From contig JAXGNN010000003.1 in the NCBI GenBank assembly GCA_040767925.1, forward strand, positions 372,001 to 436,000: a stretch of DNA of 64,000 nt. Reading direction: 5' to 3'. The notes beneath the pieces are model-generated. The model was given only the letters and a program-made list of their open reading frames with translations, did no database searches and was not told where the DNA came from. This document shows, piece by piece, positions 1 to 8,044 of this stretch. Source of the stretch: Phil1 sp040767925 (GTDB lineage Bacteria; Bacillota; Clostridia; Christensenellales; CAG-138). The position numbers and the translations under genes are program-made. The first letter of the stretch is position 1. The number at the start of each line of letters is the position of its first letter.

Positions 1-1334
1 TCGTTCGCCTCGAGCATGAACTGCTCGATCATCCTGTGGGAGACCCCGCGCACGGCGACCTTCACGTCCGCCGCGCGCCCGTTCTCGTCGAGCGTGATCT
101 CGGCCTCGTCCAGGTCGAAGTCGAGGCTGCCGCGCCGGACGCGCTTGTCGTGCAGGATTTCCGCGAGCTCGCGCATGTCCCTCAGCATGGGCAGCACGTC
201 CGCGTATTTTTCCGAGAGCGCCTCGTCCCCTTCCAGCAGAGCGTTGACGTCGTCATAGGTCATCCTGTGCGCGGTGCGGATGACGGTTTCGGCCATGCGG
301 TGGGAAACCGCCCTTCCTTGCGTGTCGAGCCGCATGACGCACGAGAAGGTCAGCTTGTCCTCCCCTGCGTTGAGCGAGCACGCGCCGTTGGAGACTTCCT
401 TGGGGAACATGGGCAGGACTCTGTCCGGGAAATACACGCTCGTGCCGCGGCGGTACGCCTCCTCGTCGAGCGCGGTGCCCTCCTCAATGTACGCGCCGAC
501 GTCCGCGATGTGCACGCCCAAAATATAGCCGTCGGGGAGCTTTGTGAGCGACACCGCGTCGTCGAGGTCCTTGGCGTCCGCGCCGTCTATGGTGACGATC
601 AGCTTACTCCGAAGGTCCTCGCGCATGGCGAGCGCCTCCGCGCCGACGGGCTTGTTGAGCGCCTTGGCCTGCCGCGCAGCCTGCTTGGAAAAGACCTCCG
701 GCAGCTCGAGCCTTCGGATGATGGAGAGGATATCCGCGCGCGCGTCGTCCCGCGCGCCGAGTATCTCCGTGATTTCGCCCTGCATGGGCCGCCTGCCGTC
801 GGGATAGCGCATGATCTTCGCGACCACCCTGTCCCCGTGCTTCGCGCCGCCCGTCTGCCCCGGGGCGACGAGCATGTCGAAGCACACGCGCGTCTCATCC
901 GGCACGACGTAGCCGCCGCCCGTCTCATCCGGCTCGAAGGAGCCGACGATCACCGCGAGCGATCGCACCGCGATGAGGATCACCTCCCCCTCCTGCGTGC
1001 CGTTGCGGCTTGCGGTCTCCGCGGCGCGCGCCCAGACCATGTCGTTGTGCATGGCGCCGTGCATGGCGTCCGCGGGAATGAACATATCTCCCCTGCCGTC
1101 CTCCGGGATGAAGAAGCCGTATCCCCGGGCGCTCCCCTGGATGCGCCCGTAGATGAGCCCCGTCTGTTCGGGCAGGGCGAGCTTCTTCTTCCTCGTCAAA
1201 ATCAGCCTGCCCTCGAGAAGGAGTTTCTCGATCGCCGAGGCAGCCTCGTCCTTTTCCGCGAAGCACTCCATGAGCGCCTCCGGCGCCATGGGCGTCCCCT
1301 CCCGGAGCAGCGCTTCGATAATCCTTGTTTCCAC
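1..1334 (-). CDS. rnr: ribonuclease R, 3' end beyond window
   Basis: Processive 3'-to-5' exoribonuclease of the RNB family, acting on structured RNA in the cytoplasm. The translation opens with a winged-helix-like segment (about residues 1-65), then cold-shock/S1-like strands containing GYGFFIPEDG. The RNB catalytic motif GADAKDLDDAV, with its metal-binding aspartates, sits near residue 250. The reading frame is open to base 1, so the C-terminal half, including the S1 domain, lies outside. The start is GTG at 1334, preceded by AAGGTAGGG; no ATG is available in frame. It follows secG on the same strand, the usual secG-rnr order in Firmicutes, but a strong terminator lies between them, so expression may depend on readthrough. 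Confidence 0.93.
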   Translation of the reverse strand, partial: METRIIEALLREGTPMAPEALMECFAEKDEAASAIEKLLLEGRLILTRKKKLALPEQTGLIYGRIQGSARGYGFFIPEDGRGDMFIPADAMHGAMHNDMVWARAAETASRNGTQEGEVILIAVRSLAVIVGSFEPDETGGGYVVPDETRVCFDMLVAPGQTGGAKHGDRVVAKIMRYPDGRRPMQGEITEILGARDDARADILSIIRRLELPEVFSKQAARQAKALNKPVGAEALAMREDLRSKLIVTIDGADAKDLDDAVSLTKLPDGYILGVHIADVGAYIEEGTALDEEAYRRGTSVYFPDRVLPMFPKEVSNGACSLNAGEDKLTFSCVMRLDTQGRAVSHRMAETVIRTAHRMTYDDVNALLEGDEALSEKYADVLPMLRDMRELAEILHDKRVRRGSLDFDLDEAEITLDENGRAADVKVAVRGVSHRMIEQFMLEAN

Positions 1335-1383
1335 GTTTTGCTTATTCCCTACCTTAATTAAAATCTCACGCCCTCACCGGGCA

Positions 1384-1414
1384 AACAAAAGGGGCGCGCC
1401 GTAAGCGCGCCCCT
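1384..1414 (-). terminator. Rho-independent terminator after secG
   Basis: A perfect 9-bp GC stem, GGGGCGCGC/GCGCGCCCC, has a 5-base loop and is followed on the minus strand by TTTTGTT. It lies between secG and rnr and would limit rnr transcription to readthrough. Confidence 0.85.
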
Positions 1415-1430
1415 GCAAGCTGATCGCCAA

Positions 1431-1670
1431 TCAATAGAGGATCATCATCGCGATGCCCAGTATGCCTATGGCGATCGCGAGAATGACGGTCAACTTCTGA
1501 AGTTTGGCTTCCCTGCTGGCAGCCCTGCCGCGCGCCGAGAAGGGGGTCGAATCCCCTCCGAAAGCTCCGCCGAGGCCCGCGCTCTTCGTCTGCTGCATCA
1601 AAACCACGGTCACGAGCACCGCCGATGCAACGATGAGGACTATATTAACGATTATCCCGACAGTTTCCAT
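1431..1670 (-). CDS. secG: preprotein translocase subunit SecG
   Basis: Small membrane subunit of the SecYEG channel. The 79-residue product has the family shape: a first hydrophobic helix (about residues 5-26), a Gly-rich cytoplasmic linker with GLGGAFGG, and a second helix (about 59-79). An ideal AGGAGG lies 8 bases before the ATG. A consensus promoter is upstream and a terminator follows. Length and topology match known SecG proteins. Confidence 0.93.
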   Translation of the reverse strand: METVGIIVNIVLIVASAVLVTVVLMQQTKSAGLGGAFGGDSTPFSARGRAASREAKLQKLTVILAIAIGILGIAMMILY

Positions 1671-1701
1671 TATATATACCTCCTAAACGACTGCAAGCGG
1701 T

Positions 1702-1730
1702 ATTATATCATGCTGCCAAATATTAAGCAA
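1702..1730 (-). promoter_or_regulatory. sigma-A-type promoter for secG
   Basis: TTGCTT, a 17-bp spacer and TATAAT read on the minus strand, about 32 bases before the secG start. The spacing is ideal and the -10 box is consensus. Confidence 0.7.
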
Positions 1731-1787
1731 GCAGAAATATCGCCTGTTTTTTCGGCTTTTTCACGTAAAAAATCAACCCCAAAAAGC

Positions 1788-3326
1788 TCATTCGAGGAGC
1801 GTTTTACCGGTCATTTCCGCGGGCTGCTCCAGCCCCATCAGCTCGAGCAGCGTGGGCGCGATATCGGAAAGCCTGCCCCCGGAACGAAGGCGCGCGGCCT
1901 TCCTTTCAGGGTCGATGAGCACGAGCGGCACGGGGTTCGTCGTGTGCTCGGTGAAGGGGCCTCCCTCGTTGTCGTACATCCGCTCGCAGTTGCCGTGGTC
2001 CGCCGTGACGATCGCGCGCCCGCCCGCTTTGAGAATGGCGGACACGACTCTTCCTAGGCACGCGTCCACCGCGTGCACGGCCTTGACCGCCGCCTCCATC
2101 ACGCCCGTGTGGCCCACCATGTCGGGGTTGGCGAAGTTGAGCACCATCATGTCGTACGCGCCGCTCCCGACGCGCCTCACCGCTTCCTCCGCTACTTCAT
2201 ACGCGCTCATCTCGGGCTTGAGATCGTAGGTCGCGACCTTGGGCGAGGGGATGAGCACGCGGTCCTCGCCGGGGTTGGGCGCCTCGACGCCGCCATTGAA
2301 GAAGAACGTCACGTGCGCGTATTTTTCGGTTTCCGCGATGCGAAGCTGCGTTTTGCCGTTTTGGGAGAGGTATTCCCCGAGCGTATTCTTAAGCGACTCC
2401 GGCTTGAAGGCGACGAGGAGCTTGCCCTCGAAGGCGGCGTCGTACTGCGTGATGGAAACATAGCGCAGCGGGAAGAAGCCTTTTTTGCGCTCGAAGCCCG
2501 CGAAGTCCTCGAAGATGTACGCGCGGGTCAGCTCCCGCGCCCGGTCGGAGCGGAAGTTGAAGAAGATGACGCTGTCGTTCGGGGAGACGGTCCCCACGGG
2601 TTTTCCGTCCTTTTCGACGACCGCGGGCAGCACGAACTCGTCCGTCACCCCCGCGTCGTAGGAGGCCTGCATCGCCTCCTCCGGGTCTTCTGCGCGCACG
2701 CCCTCGCCATAGGTCAGCGCGGCGTACGCCTTCTCCACGCGCTCGTAGCGGTTGTCGCGGTCCATGGCGTAGTAGCGCCCCATGACGGTCGCGATCTCGC
2801 CGCAGCCGATTTCCCGAAGCTTCCCCTTGAGCGCGCGGATATAGCCCTTGCCGCTCTTTGGCGGCACGTCGCGCCCGTCCATGAAGCAGTGAACATAGAC
2901 CTTCCCAAGCCCCGCGTCCTTCGCGAGGCGGACGAGCGCGTACAGGTGCTCGGTGTGGCTGTGCACGCCGCCGTCGCTCACAAGGCCCATCAGGTGCAGC
3001 GCGCTGTCGTGCGCTTTGCAGTTTGCGATCGCCGCGAGAAACTCCGGCGTCTGATAGAAATCCCCGTCCGCGATGGACTTCGTGATGCGCGTCAGTTCCT
3101 GATAGACCACCCGGCCCGCGCCGAGGTTGAGGTGTCCCACCTCGGAGTTGCCCATCTGCCCCTCGGGCAGCCCCACGGCGAGGCCGGAAGCCGATATCGT
3201 CGTGTGCGGATATTCGTTCCAGAGGGCGGCGAAGTTCCTCGCGCCGTCCGCGAGGATGGCGTTGCCTTCCTTCTCCTCCCGGCAGCCGAAGCCGTCGAGT
3301 ATGATCAGCGCGGTCAGTTTCTTCAT
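1788..3326 (-). CDS. gpmI: 2,3-bisphosphoglycerate-independent phosphoglycerate mutase
   Basis: Interconverts 3- and 2-phosphoglycerate in glycolysis, using two metal ions and a phosphoserine. The 512 residues are the usual length. Visible signatures are LIILDGFG at the N-terminus, GNSEVGHLNLGAG with the catalytic Ser near residue 62, VEAPNPGEDR in the phosphotransferase region, and VTADHGNCE near the C-terminus. Its ATG overlaps the tpiA stop by four bases (ATGA), so the two are translationally coupled. It is the last gene of pgk-tpiA-gpmI; gap and eno are not in this window. Confidence 0.96.
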   Translation of the reverse strand: MKKLTALIILDGFGCREEKEGNAILADGARNFAALWNEYPHTTISASGLAVGLPEGQMGNSEVGHLNLGAGRVVYQELTRITKSIADGDFYQTPEFLAAIANCKAHDSALHLMGLVSDGGVHSHTEHLYALVRLAKDAGLGKVYVHCFMDGRDVPPKSGKGYIRALKGKLREIGCGEIATVMGRYYAMDRDNRYERVEKAYAALTYGEGVRAEDPEEAMQASYDAGVTDEFVLPAVVEKDGKPVGTVSPNDSVIFFNFRSDRARELTRAYIFEDFAGFERKKGFFPLRYVSITQYDAAFEGKLLVAFKPESLKNTLGEYLSQNGKTQLRIAETEKYAHVTFFFNGGVEAPNPGEDRVLIPSPKVATYDLKPEMSAYEVAEEAVRRVGSGAYDMMVLNFANPDMVGHTGVMEAAVKAVHAVDACLGRVVSAILKAGGRAIVTADHGNCERMYDNEGGPFTEHTTNPVPLVLIDPERKAARLRSGGRLSDIAPTLLELMGLEQPAEMTGKTLLE

Positions 3327-4105
3327 GTTGTGCCTTCCGCGCCGCGATTGTCGGCGTCATAGTTGACGACTTGCGCGAAATCGGCGGCCTTGAGGCTCGC
3401 CCCGCCAATAAGCCCGCCGTCTATGTCGGGCATGGCCATCAATTCCGCGGCGTTTTTGGGGTTCATGCTGCCGCCGTACTGGATGCGGATCGCATCCGCG
3501 GTCTTTTCGCCGAAAAGCGCTCTGACGACGCCGCGGATGAACGCGATAGTCTCCTCCGCCTGTTCGCTCGTCGCCGTGCGGCCGGTGCCGATCGCCCAGA
3601 CGGGCTCGTAGGCGATGACGATCCTTCCCGCTTCCTCGGCGTTCATTCCCAAAAGGGCGGCCTCGGTCTGCGCGCCGACGACGGCCTCGGTCTCCCCCGC
3701 CTCGCGCTCCACGAGGCTCTCCCCCACGCAGACGATGGGCGTGATGCCCGCCGCGCGCGCAGCCCGCGCGCGCCTGTTGACGCCCTCGTCCGTCTCGCCG
3801 AAAAACTGCCTTCTCTCGCTGTGGCCGACGATGGCGTACTCCACGCCGAGCTCTTTGAGCATGGCGGCGCTGATCTCGCCCGTATACGCGCCCTTTTCCG
3901 CCCAGTGCACGTTCTGCGCGCCGAGACGGATCTCGCTCCCCGCGAGCGCCTCGCGCGCCGCGGGAAGATCGACAAAGGGCGGGCAGACGACGACTTCGCA
4001 CGCCGCGTTATCGATTAAGGGCTTCAACTCCCCGATGAGCTTCGCGCACTCCGAGGGGGTCATGTTCATTTTCCAGTTGCCTGCGATGATGGGTTTGCGC
4101 ATCAT
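3323..4105 (-). CDS. tpiA: triosephosphate isomerase
   Basis: Interconverts dihydroxyacetone phosphate and glyceraldehyde 3-phosphate. The TIM-barrel signatures are all present: GNWKMN with the catalytic Lys, AIVGHSERR with the electrophilic His, AYEPVWAIGTG with the base Glu, and GGSMNPKN in the phosphate loop. Two ATG codons are adjacent (4105 and 4102) behind AAAGGAG; the second gives the family's usual MRKP start. The stop overlaps the gpmI start, and pgk ends 27 bases upstream. Confidence 0.96.
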   Translation of the reverse strand: MMRKPIIAGNWKMNMTPSECAKLIGELKPLIDNAACEVVVCPPFVDLPAAREALAGSEIRLGAQNVHWAEKGAYTGEISAAMLKELGVEYAIVGHSERRQFFGETDEGVNRRARAARAAGITPIVCVGESLVEREAGETEAVVGAQTEAALLGMNAEEAGRIVIAYEPVWAIGTGRTATSEQAEETIAFIRGVVRALFGEKTADAIRIQYGGSMNPKNAAELMAMPDIDGGLIGGASLKAADFAQVVNYDADNRGAEGTT

Positions 4106-4132
4106 TTTCTCCTTTTCTTTCCTTGCCGCCGC

Positions 4133-5320
4133 TTACTTGTCGTTGAGCGCCGCGACGCCCGGGAGCGCCTTGCCCTCGAGAAACTCGAGGCTCGCGCCGC
4201 CGCCGGTGGAGATGTGGGTGATCTGTTTAGCGAAGCCGAGCTTCTTCACCGCGGAGGCGGAGTCGCCGCCGCCCACGATGGTCGTCCCCGCGCACTCGGC
4301 GCAGGCCTTCGCGACCGCCGCGGTGCCCTTTGCGAATTCGGGGAACTCGAACACGCCCATCGGCCCGTTCCAGATAACGGTTTTCGCGTTCACGATTTCG
4401 TCGGCGTATTCTTTTGCCGCCCTCTCGCCGATGTCGAGCCCCATCCAGCCCGCGGGGATCGCCTCGGAGGGGACGGTCTGATGCGCGGCGTCGGCCGCGA
4501 ACTTGTCGGCGGCGACCGTGTCCGCGGGAAGAAGGAGCTTCACGCCCTTCTCCTTCGCCCGCTCCATCAGTTCCGAAGCGAGACCGACGCTTTCCTTGTC
4601 GAGCAGGGAGGAGCCGATCTCATACCCCATCGCCTTGAAGAAGGTGAACGCCATGCCGCCGCCGATGAGCAGCGTGTCGCACTTCTCTAAAAGGTTCGTG
4701 ATGACGCCGATCTTGTCGGAGACCTTCGCTCCGCCGAGTATGGCGACGAACGGGCGCGCGGGGTTCTCGAGCGCCTCGCCCATGACGGAAAGCTCCTTGC
4801 CGATGAGGAAGCCCGCCACCGCGGGGAGGTAGCCTGCAACGCCCGCCGTGGAGGCGTGCGCGCGGTGCACGGTGCCAAACGCGTCCGAAACGTAGATTTC
4901 CGCGAGGGAGGCGAGCGCTTTGGCGAACGCGGGATCGTTCTTCTCCTCCTCCTTATGGAAGCGGAGGTTCTCGAGAAGCAGGATCTCGCCCTCCTGAAGC
5001 TCGGCCGCGAGCTTTTCCGCCTCAGGGCCCACGCAGTCCGGCGCGAAGCGGATGTTCACATCGGGCAAAAGCTCCGCGAGGCGGCGCGCGACGGGCGCGA
5101 GCGAAAACTCCAATTTGCGCTCCCCGTCGGGCCGGCCCAGATGCGAGCAGAGGATGAGCTTCGCCCTGTGCTCGAGAAGGTACTTCACCGTGGGGAAGGA
5201 GGCCGTGATCCGCTTGTCGTCCGCGACCTCGTTTTGTTCGTTGAGCGGCACATTGTAATCCACGCGCAGCAGCACGCGCCTGCCTTCGACGCGGACGTCC
5301 TCCACCGTTTTCTTCGCCAT
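4133..5320 (-). CDS. pgk: phosphoglycerate kinase
   Basis: Makes ATP from 1,3-bisphosphoglycerate in glycolysis. At 395 residues it has the standard two-domain length. Motifs include RVDYNVPLN at the substrate side, VILGGAKVSDKIGVI in the hinge region, and the nucleotide-binding GGGDSASAV and ISTGGGASLEFLEGK. An AGGAGG precedes the ATG, and an extended -10 promoter lies about 75 bases upstream. It is first in the pgk-tpiA-gpmI operon. Confidence 0.97.
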   Translation of the reverse strand: MAKKTVEDVRVEGRRVLLRVDYNVPLNEQNEVADDKRITASFPTVKYLLEHRAKLILCSHLGRPDGERKLEFSLAPVARRLAELLPDVNIRFAPDCVGPEAEKLAAELQEGEILLLENLRFHKEEEKNDPAFAKALASLAEIYVSDAFGTVHRAHASTAGVAGYLPAVAGFLIGKELSVMGEALENPARPFVAILGGAKVSDKIGVITNLLEKCDTLLIGGGMAFTFFKAMGYEIGSSLLDKESVGLASELMERAKEKGVKLLLPADTVAADKFAADAAHQTVPSEAIPAGWMGLDIGERAAKEYADEIVNAKTVIWNGPMGVFEFPEFAKGTAAVAKACAECAGTTIVGGGDSASAVKKLGFAKQITHISTGGGASLEFLEGKALPGVAALNDK

Positions 5321-5392
5321 TTCCGTTCCCTCCTATGTTAAAAATCATATCGTCGCGCGATTTCCGTTTTTTCCCGTTTTTCAGCCGTTATC

Positions 5393-5420
5393 ATTTTAGC
5401 ATATCCGCAGTATATTGCAA
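5393..5420 (-). promoter_or_regulatory. promoter for the pgk operon
   Basis: On the minus strand, TTGCAA is followed by a 16-bp spacer and TAAAAT, with TGC directly before the -10 box (an extended -10). It faces away from the lipoprotein gene at 5491. Confidence 0.6.
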
Positions 5421-5478
5421 ATTCGTTAAATTATGAGCTTCGCGCCGCGCTATTATGGACGGTTTCAGCCCGGCATGG

Positions 5479-5484
5479 TATAAT
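5479..5484 (+). promoter_or_regulatory. -10 box six bases before a start codon
   Basis: A perfect TATAAT preceded by TGG (extended -10 form) ends only six bases before the ATG at 5491. Transcription would start at or within a base of the ATG, giving a leaderless mRNA. No good -35 box is visible. Confidence 0.45.
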
Positions 5485-5490
5485 TTTCGC

Positions 5491-6249
5491 ATGAAGAAAG
5501 TCTTGGCCGCAATCCTTTTATTATTCCTCCTGATCCCCACGCTGTGCGCCTGCCGCGACAGCGGCACGGAGCCGACCGACGCCCTGGACATCATCGATTC
5601 CGCTCAGCCTGAGGAAACGGAAACGGCCGCCGCAGCCTACGGGCACAACGCGGGGGTGAAGATCACGGCTTCCGCCGCCTATGTGTTCGACGGCGTCGCG
5701 GGCGCGACGCTCTACGGCGCGGTCGAATACGAAAACACGGGCAACTGCCCCATCTATATTTCAAAGGCGAATTTCACCTTCACGGCGGACGGCAATACGA
5801 TCGAGCACGAGTACATCCCCGTGCTCGGCGAATACACGGTGGTGCTGCCGGGCGAAACCTCTTACGAGGCCGTATGGGTCACGGGCAAGAACGTTTCCGC
5901 GGGCGCCGCGGTCACGCTCGCCGCGTCGCTGACGGCCATCGAGGCCGCGCCGCCGAGGGTCTCCCTCAAGGCGGACAACCTCTATGCCGCGGACAACTAC
6001 CCCGGCTTCTCGACGCTCTCGGGCAGGCTCTCCTGCGTTTCGGAAGCGGGCTGTTCGATGAACATCGTCTACGTCGGCTTCTACGACGAGGCGGGCGCCT
6101 TCCTCGGCGCGTGGTATTTTTCCAAAAACGCCGTGCTCGAAGCAGGCGAGGCGAAAAACTTCGTCGTCAACATGCAGGATTTCCCGCTTTCCGACCTTGG
6201 GGCGCGCGCGGCCTCCTTCAAGTCCGCGGCGTTCGGGTTCGATCTGTAA
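5491..6249 (+). CDS. lipoprotein of unknown function
   Basis: Predicted membrane-anchored extracytoplasmic lipoprotein of 252 residues. Residues 1-19 form a signal peptide (MKKVLAAILLLFLL) ending in a lipobox-like LCAC, with Cys near residue 20. The rest is rich in beta-type sequence and may be an immunoglobulin-like fold, but I recognise no family. I chose ATG 5491 over the in-frame ATG at 5455 because only 5491 gives a clean signal peptide. There is no Shine-Dalgarno sequence, and a TATAAT sits six bases upstream, so the transcript may be leaderless. The next gene follows after 54 bases on the same strand. Confidence 0.75.
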   Translation: MKKVLAAILLLFLLIPTLCACRDSGTEPTDALDIIDSAQPEETETAAAAYGHNAGVKITASAAYVFDGVAGATLYGAVEYENTGNCPIYISKANFTFTADGNTIEHEYIPVLGEYTVVLPGETSYEAVWVTGKNVSAGAAVTLAASLTAIEAAPPRVSLKADNLYAADNYPGFSTLSGRLSCVSEAGCSMNIVYVGFYDEAGAFLGAWYFSKNAVLEAGEAKNFVVNMQDFPLSDLGARAASFKSAAFGFDL

Positions 6250-6303
6250 ACGAGCGTAACGCCTGTCGGCATCACGCAATAAAGCACCGCAAAGGAACAT
6301 ACG

Positions 6304-7476
6304 ATGGATGACTGCATCACCCTGACCAACGCCGGGGCCCGGCGCTTCATGCTGTTGAAGCAGGGCCTTCTCGGCGCGCACAGGTTCCTCGGCAAGGACG
6401 GCGTGCTCGCATTCGTCCGCGAGGCGGGCTGCGTGCAGTTCGACCCCGTGGACGTGTGCGGCAAGAACGCGGAGATCGCGCTCAATTCCCGCGTGAAGGG
6501 GTTCGACAAAAGCATGCTCTACGGCTTGCTCTACGAGGAGCGCCTGCTCGTCGATTACTTCGACAAGAACCTCTGCATCGTTCCCGTCGAGGCGTGGCCG
6601 CACTTCGCGCGCTGCCGCGCCATGTTCCGCGCGTCCGGGCGCGGCAGGGACGAGACCGAAGCCGTGAGCGGGAGCATTAAGGAGGCCCTGCGCGCGCGCG
6701 GTCCGCTCTGCTCCGCCGACCTCGACTTCGGGGACAAGGTCAACTGGTACTGGAGCGACACGCGGCTCTCCCGCGCGGCGCTCGAGCGGATGTACTTCTG
6801 CGGGGAGCTCGCCATCCATCATAAAAAGGGCTCCATCAAATATTACGACCTCATCGAAAACTGCATCCCCAAGGATTTGCTCGACGCCCCCGAGCCGCAT
6901 GAGGACGATTTATCATACTGGAAGTGGTGCGTGGAGAGGAGGATCGGCGCGGTCGGCCTCCTGTGGGACCGCGCCTCCGCCGCGTGGCTCGGCATAGAGG
7001 GCATGAAGGCCGAAGGGCGCATCCGCGCCTTCAGGGAGCTTCTCGAAGAAGGCCGCATCCTGAAAATCAGGGTAGAAGGTATGAAGGAGCCGCTGTACTG
7101 CCGGGCTTCGGACCGGGCGCTCATCGACCGGGCGCTTGCCGAAACGGATTTTACGCCGCGATTGGAGCTCATTGCCCCGCTCGACAGCCTGCTCTGGGAC
7201 AGGCGGCTTATCGCGGCGCTCTTCAACTTCGACTATACGTGGGAGATCTACACGCCGCCCGAAAAGCGCAAATACGGGCATTACGTGCTGCCCGTGCTCG
7301 CGGGCGACCGCTTCGTCGGAAGGATCGAGCTCGAGCGCGACAAAAAGAACCGCTGCCTGACGCTCAAAAACCTCTGGTGCGAGGAGGGCGTAAGGGAGAC
7401 GAAGGCGCTTTTAAAGCAGATCGACGCTTGCGCCGCGCGCCTCGGCAGGCTCGCGCGTTCACCCGAAAACAAATAG
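6304..7476 (+). CDS. winged-helix protein of the YcaQ/HTH_42 family
   Basis: Related to YcaQ-type DNA glycosylases, of which the E. coli member acts on interstrand crosslinks. The 390 residues carry the family's hallmarks: an N-terminal helical domain with VQFDPVD, and a C-terminal block reading LIAPLDSLLWDRR, then FDYTWEIYTP, KRKYGHYVLPVL and GRIELERDK. The start has AAAGGAA eight bases upstream. The next gene begins 13 bases later, so the two are probably co-transcribed. The family assignment is firm; glycosylase activity is inferred. Confidence 0.82.
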   Translation: MDDCITLTNAGARRFMLLKQGLLGAHRFLGKDGVLAFVREAGCVQFDPVDVCGKNAEIALNSRVKGFDKSMLYGLLYEERLLVDYFDKNLCIVPVEAWPHFARCRAMFRASGRGRDETEAVSGSIKEALRARGPLCSADLDFGDKVNWYWSDTRLSRAALERMYFCGELAIHHKKGSIKYYDLIENCIPKDLLDAPEPHEDDLSYWKWCVERRIGAVGLLWDRASAAWLGIEGMKAEGRIRAFRELLEEGRILKIRVEGMKEPLYCRASDRALIDRALAETDFTPRLELIAPLDSLLWDRRLIAALFNFDYTWEIYTPPEKRKYGHYVLPVLAGDRFVGRIELERDKKNRCLTLKNLWCEEGVRETKALLKQIDACAARLGRLARSPENK

Positions 7477-7489
7477 GGGGAGACATGCC

Positions 7490-7903
7490 ATGGAAATCGT
7501 CGAAAAGGCCGGAAAGCTGCTTGAACGCTCTGATGAGATCATGCTCGCTTCGGTGAGCGCGGAGGGCTATCCGCGCGCATGCGTGCTCTCGAGGACCAAG
7601 TCGGAGGGCATCCGGAAGGTTTATGCCGCGACGGGCGCGATCGGCGAAAAAGTCCGTCACTTCAAGGCGAACCCGAAGGCGAGCGTCTGCTTCTATCAGG
7701 GCGGCGACAGCGTGACGCTCGTCGGCCGCGTGACGGTCCGGCAGGACCGCGCCATAAAAGAGGAGATGTGGCTCGACTGGTTCGACAACCACTTCGCGGG
7801 CATCGACGACCCGAATTACTGCATTCTCGAGTTCGAAACCACCGTGGAGGCGACGCTGTGGATCGGCGGCGAGTTCGTCACGCTGCCCGCGGGGGAGATT
7901 TAG
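7490..7903 (+). CDS. pyridoxamine 5'-phosphate oxidase-fold flavin-binding protein
   Basis: A 137-residue split-barrel protein of the general-stress-protein-26 type, likely binding FMN or F420-like cofactors. It shows the typical order MLASVSAEGYPRAC, then KVYAATGAIGEKVRHFKANPKASVCFY, then VTLVGRVTV, and ends with EATLWIGGEFVTL. A GGGGGAGA lies before the ATG. It closes the transcript with the YcaQ-type gene; a terminator follows. The substrate is unknown. Confidence 0.8.
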   Translation: MEIVEKAGKLLERSDEIMLASVSAEGYPRACVLSRTKSEGIRKVYAATGAIGEKVRHFKANPKASVCFYQGGDSVTLVGRVTVRQDRAIKEEMWLDWFDNHFAGIDDPNYCILEFETTVEATLWIGGEFVTLPAGEI

Positions 7904-7936
7904 CCCGCTTTTTGCCGCTTAATGCGAAACGGTTCC

Positions 7937-7962
7937 GGCCGGCCGAAAGCCCGGCCTTTTTT
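7937..7962 (+). terminator. Rho-independent terminator
   Basis: GGCCGG, an 8-base loop and CCGGCC are followed by six T residues, 33 bases after the preceding stop codon. It separates that operon from lonB. Confidence 0.8.
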
Positions 7963-8044
7963 CTTCGCTTTAACAATATTTTACTCGCCGCCCAAAGGAC
8001 GAATCCGAACAGACTATAACCGAAAACCGTTCGGAGGTTCCCAG

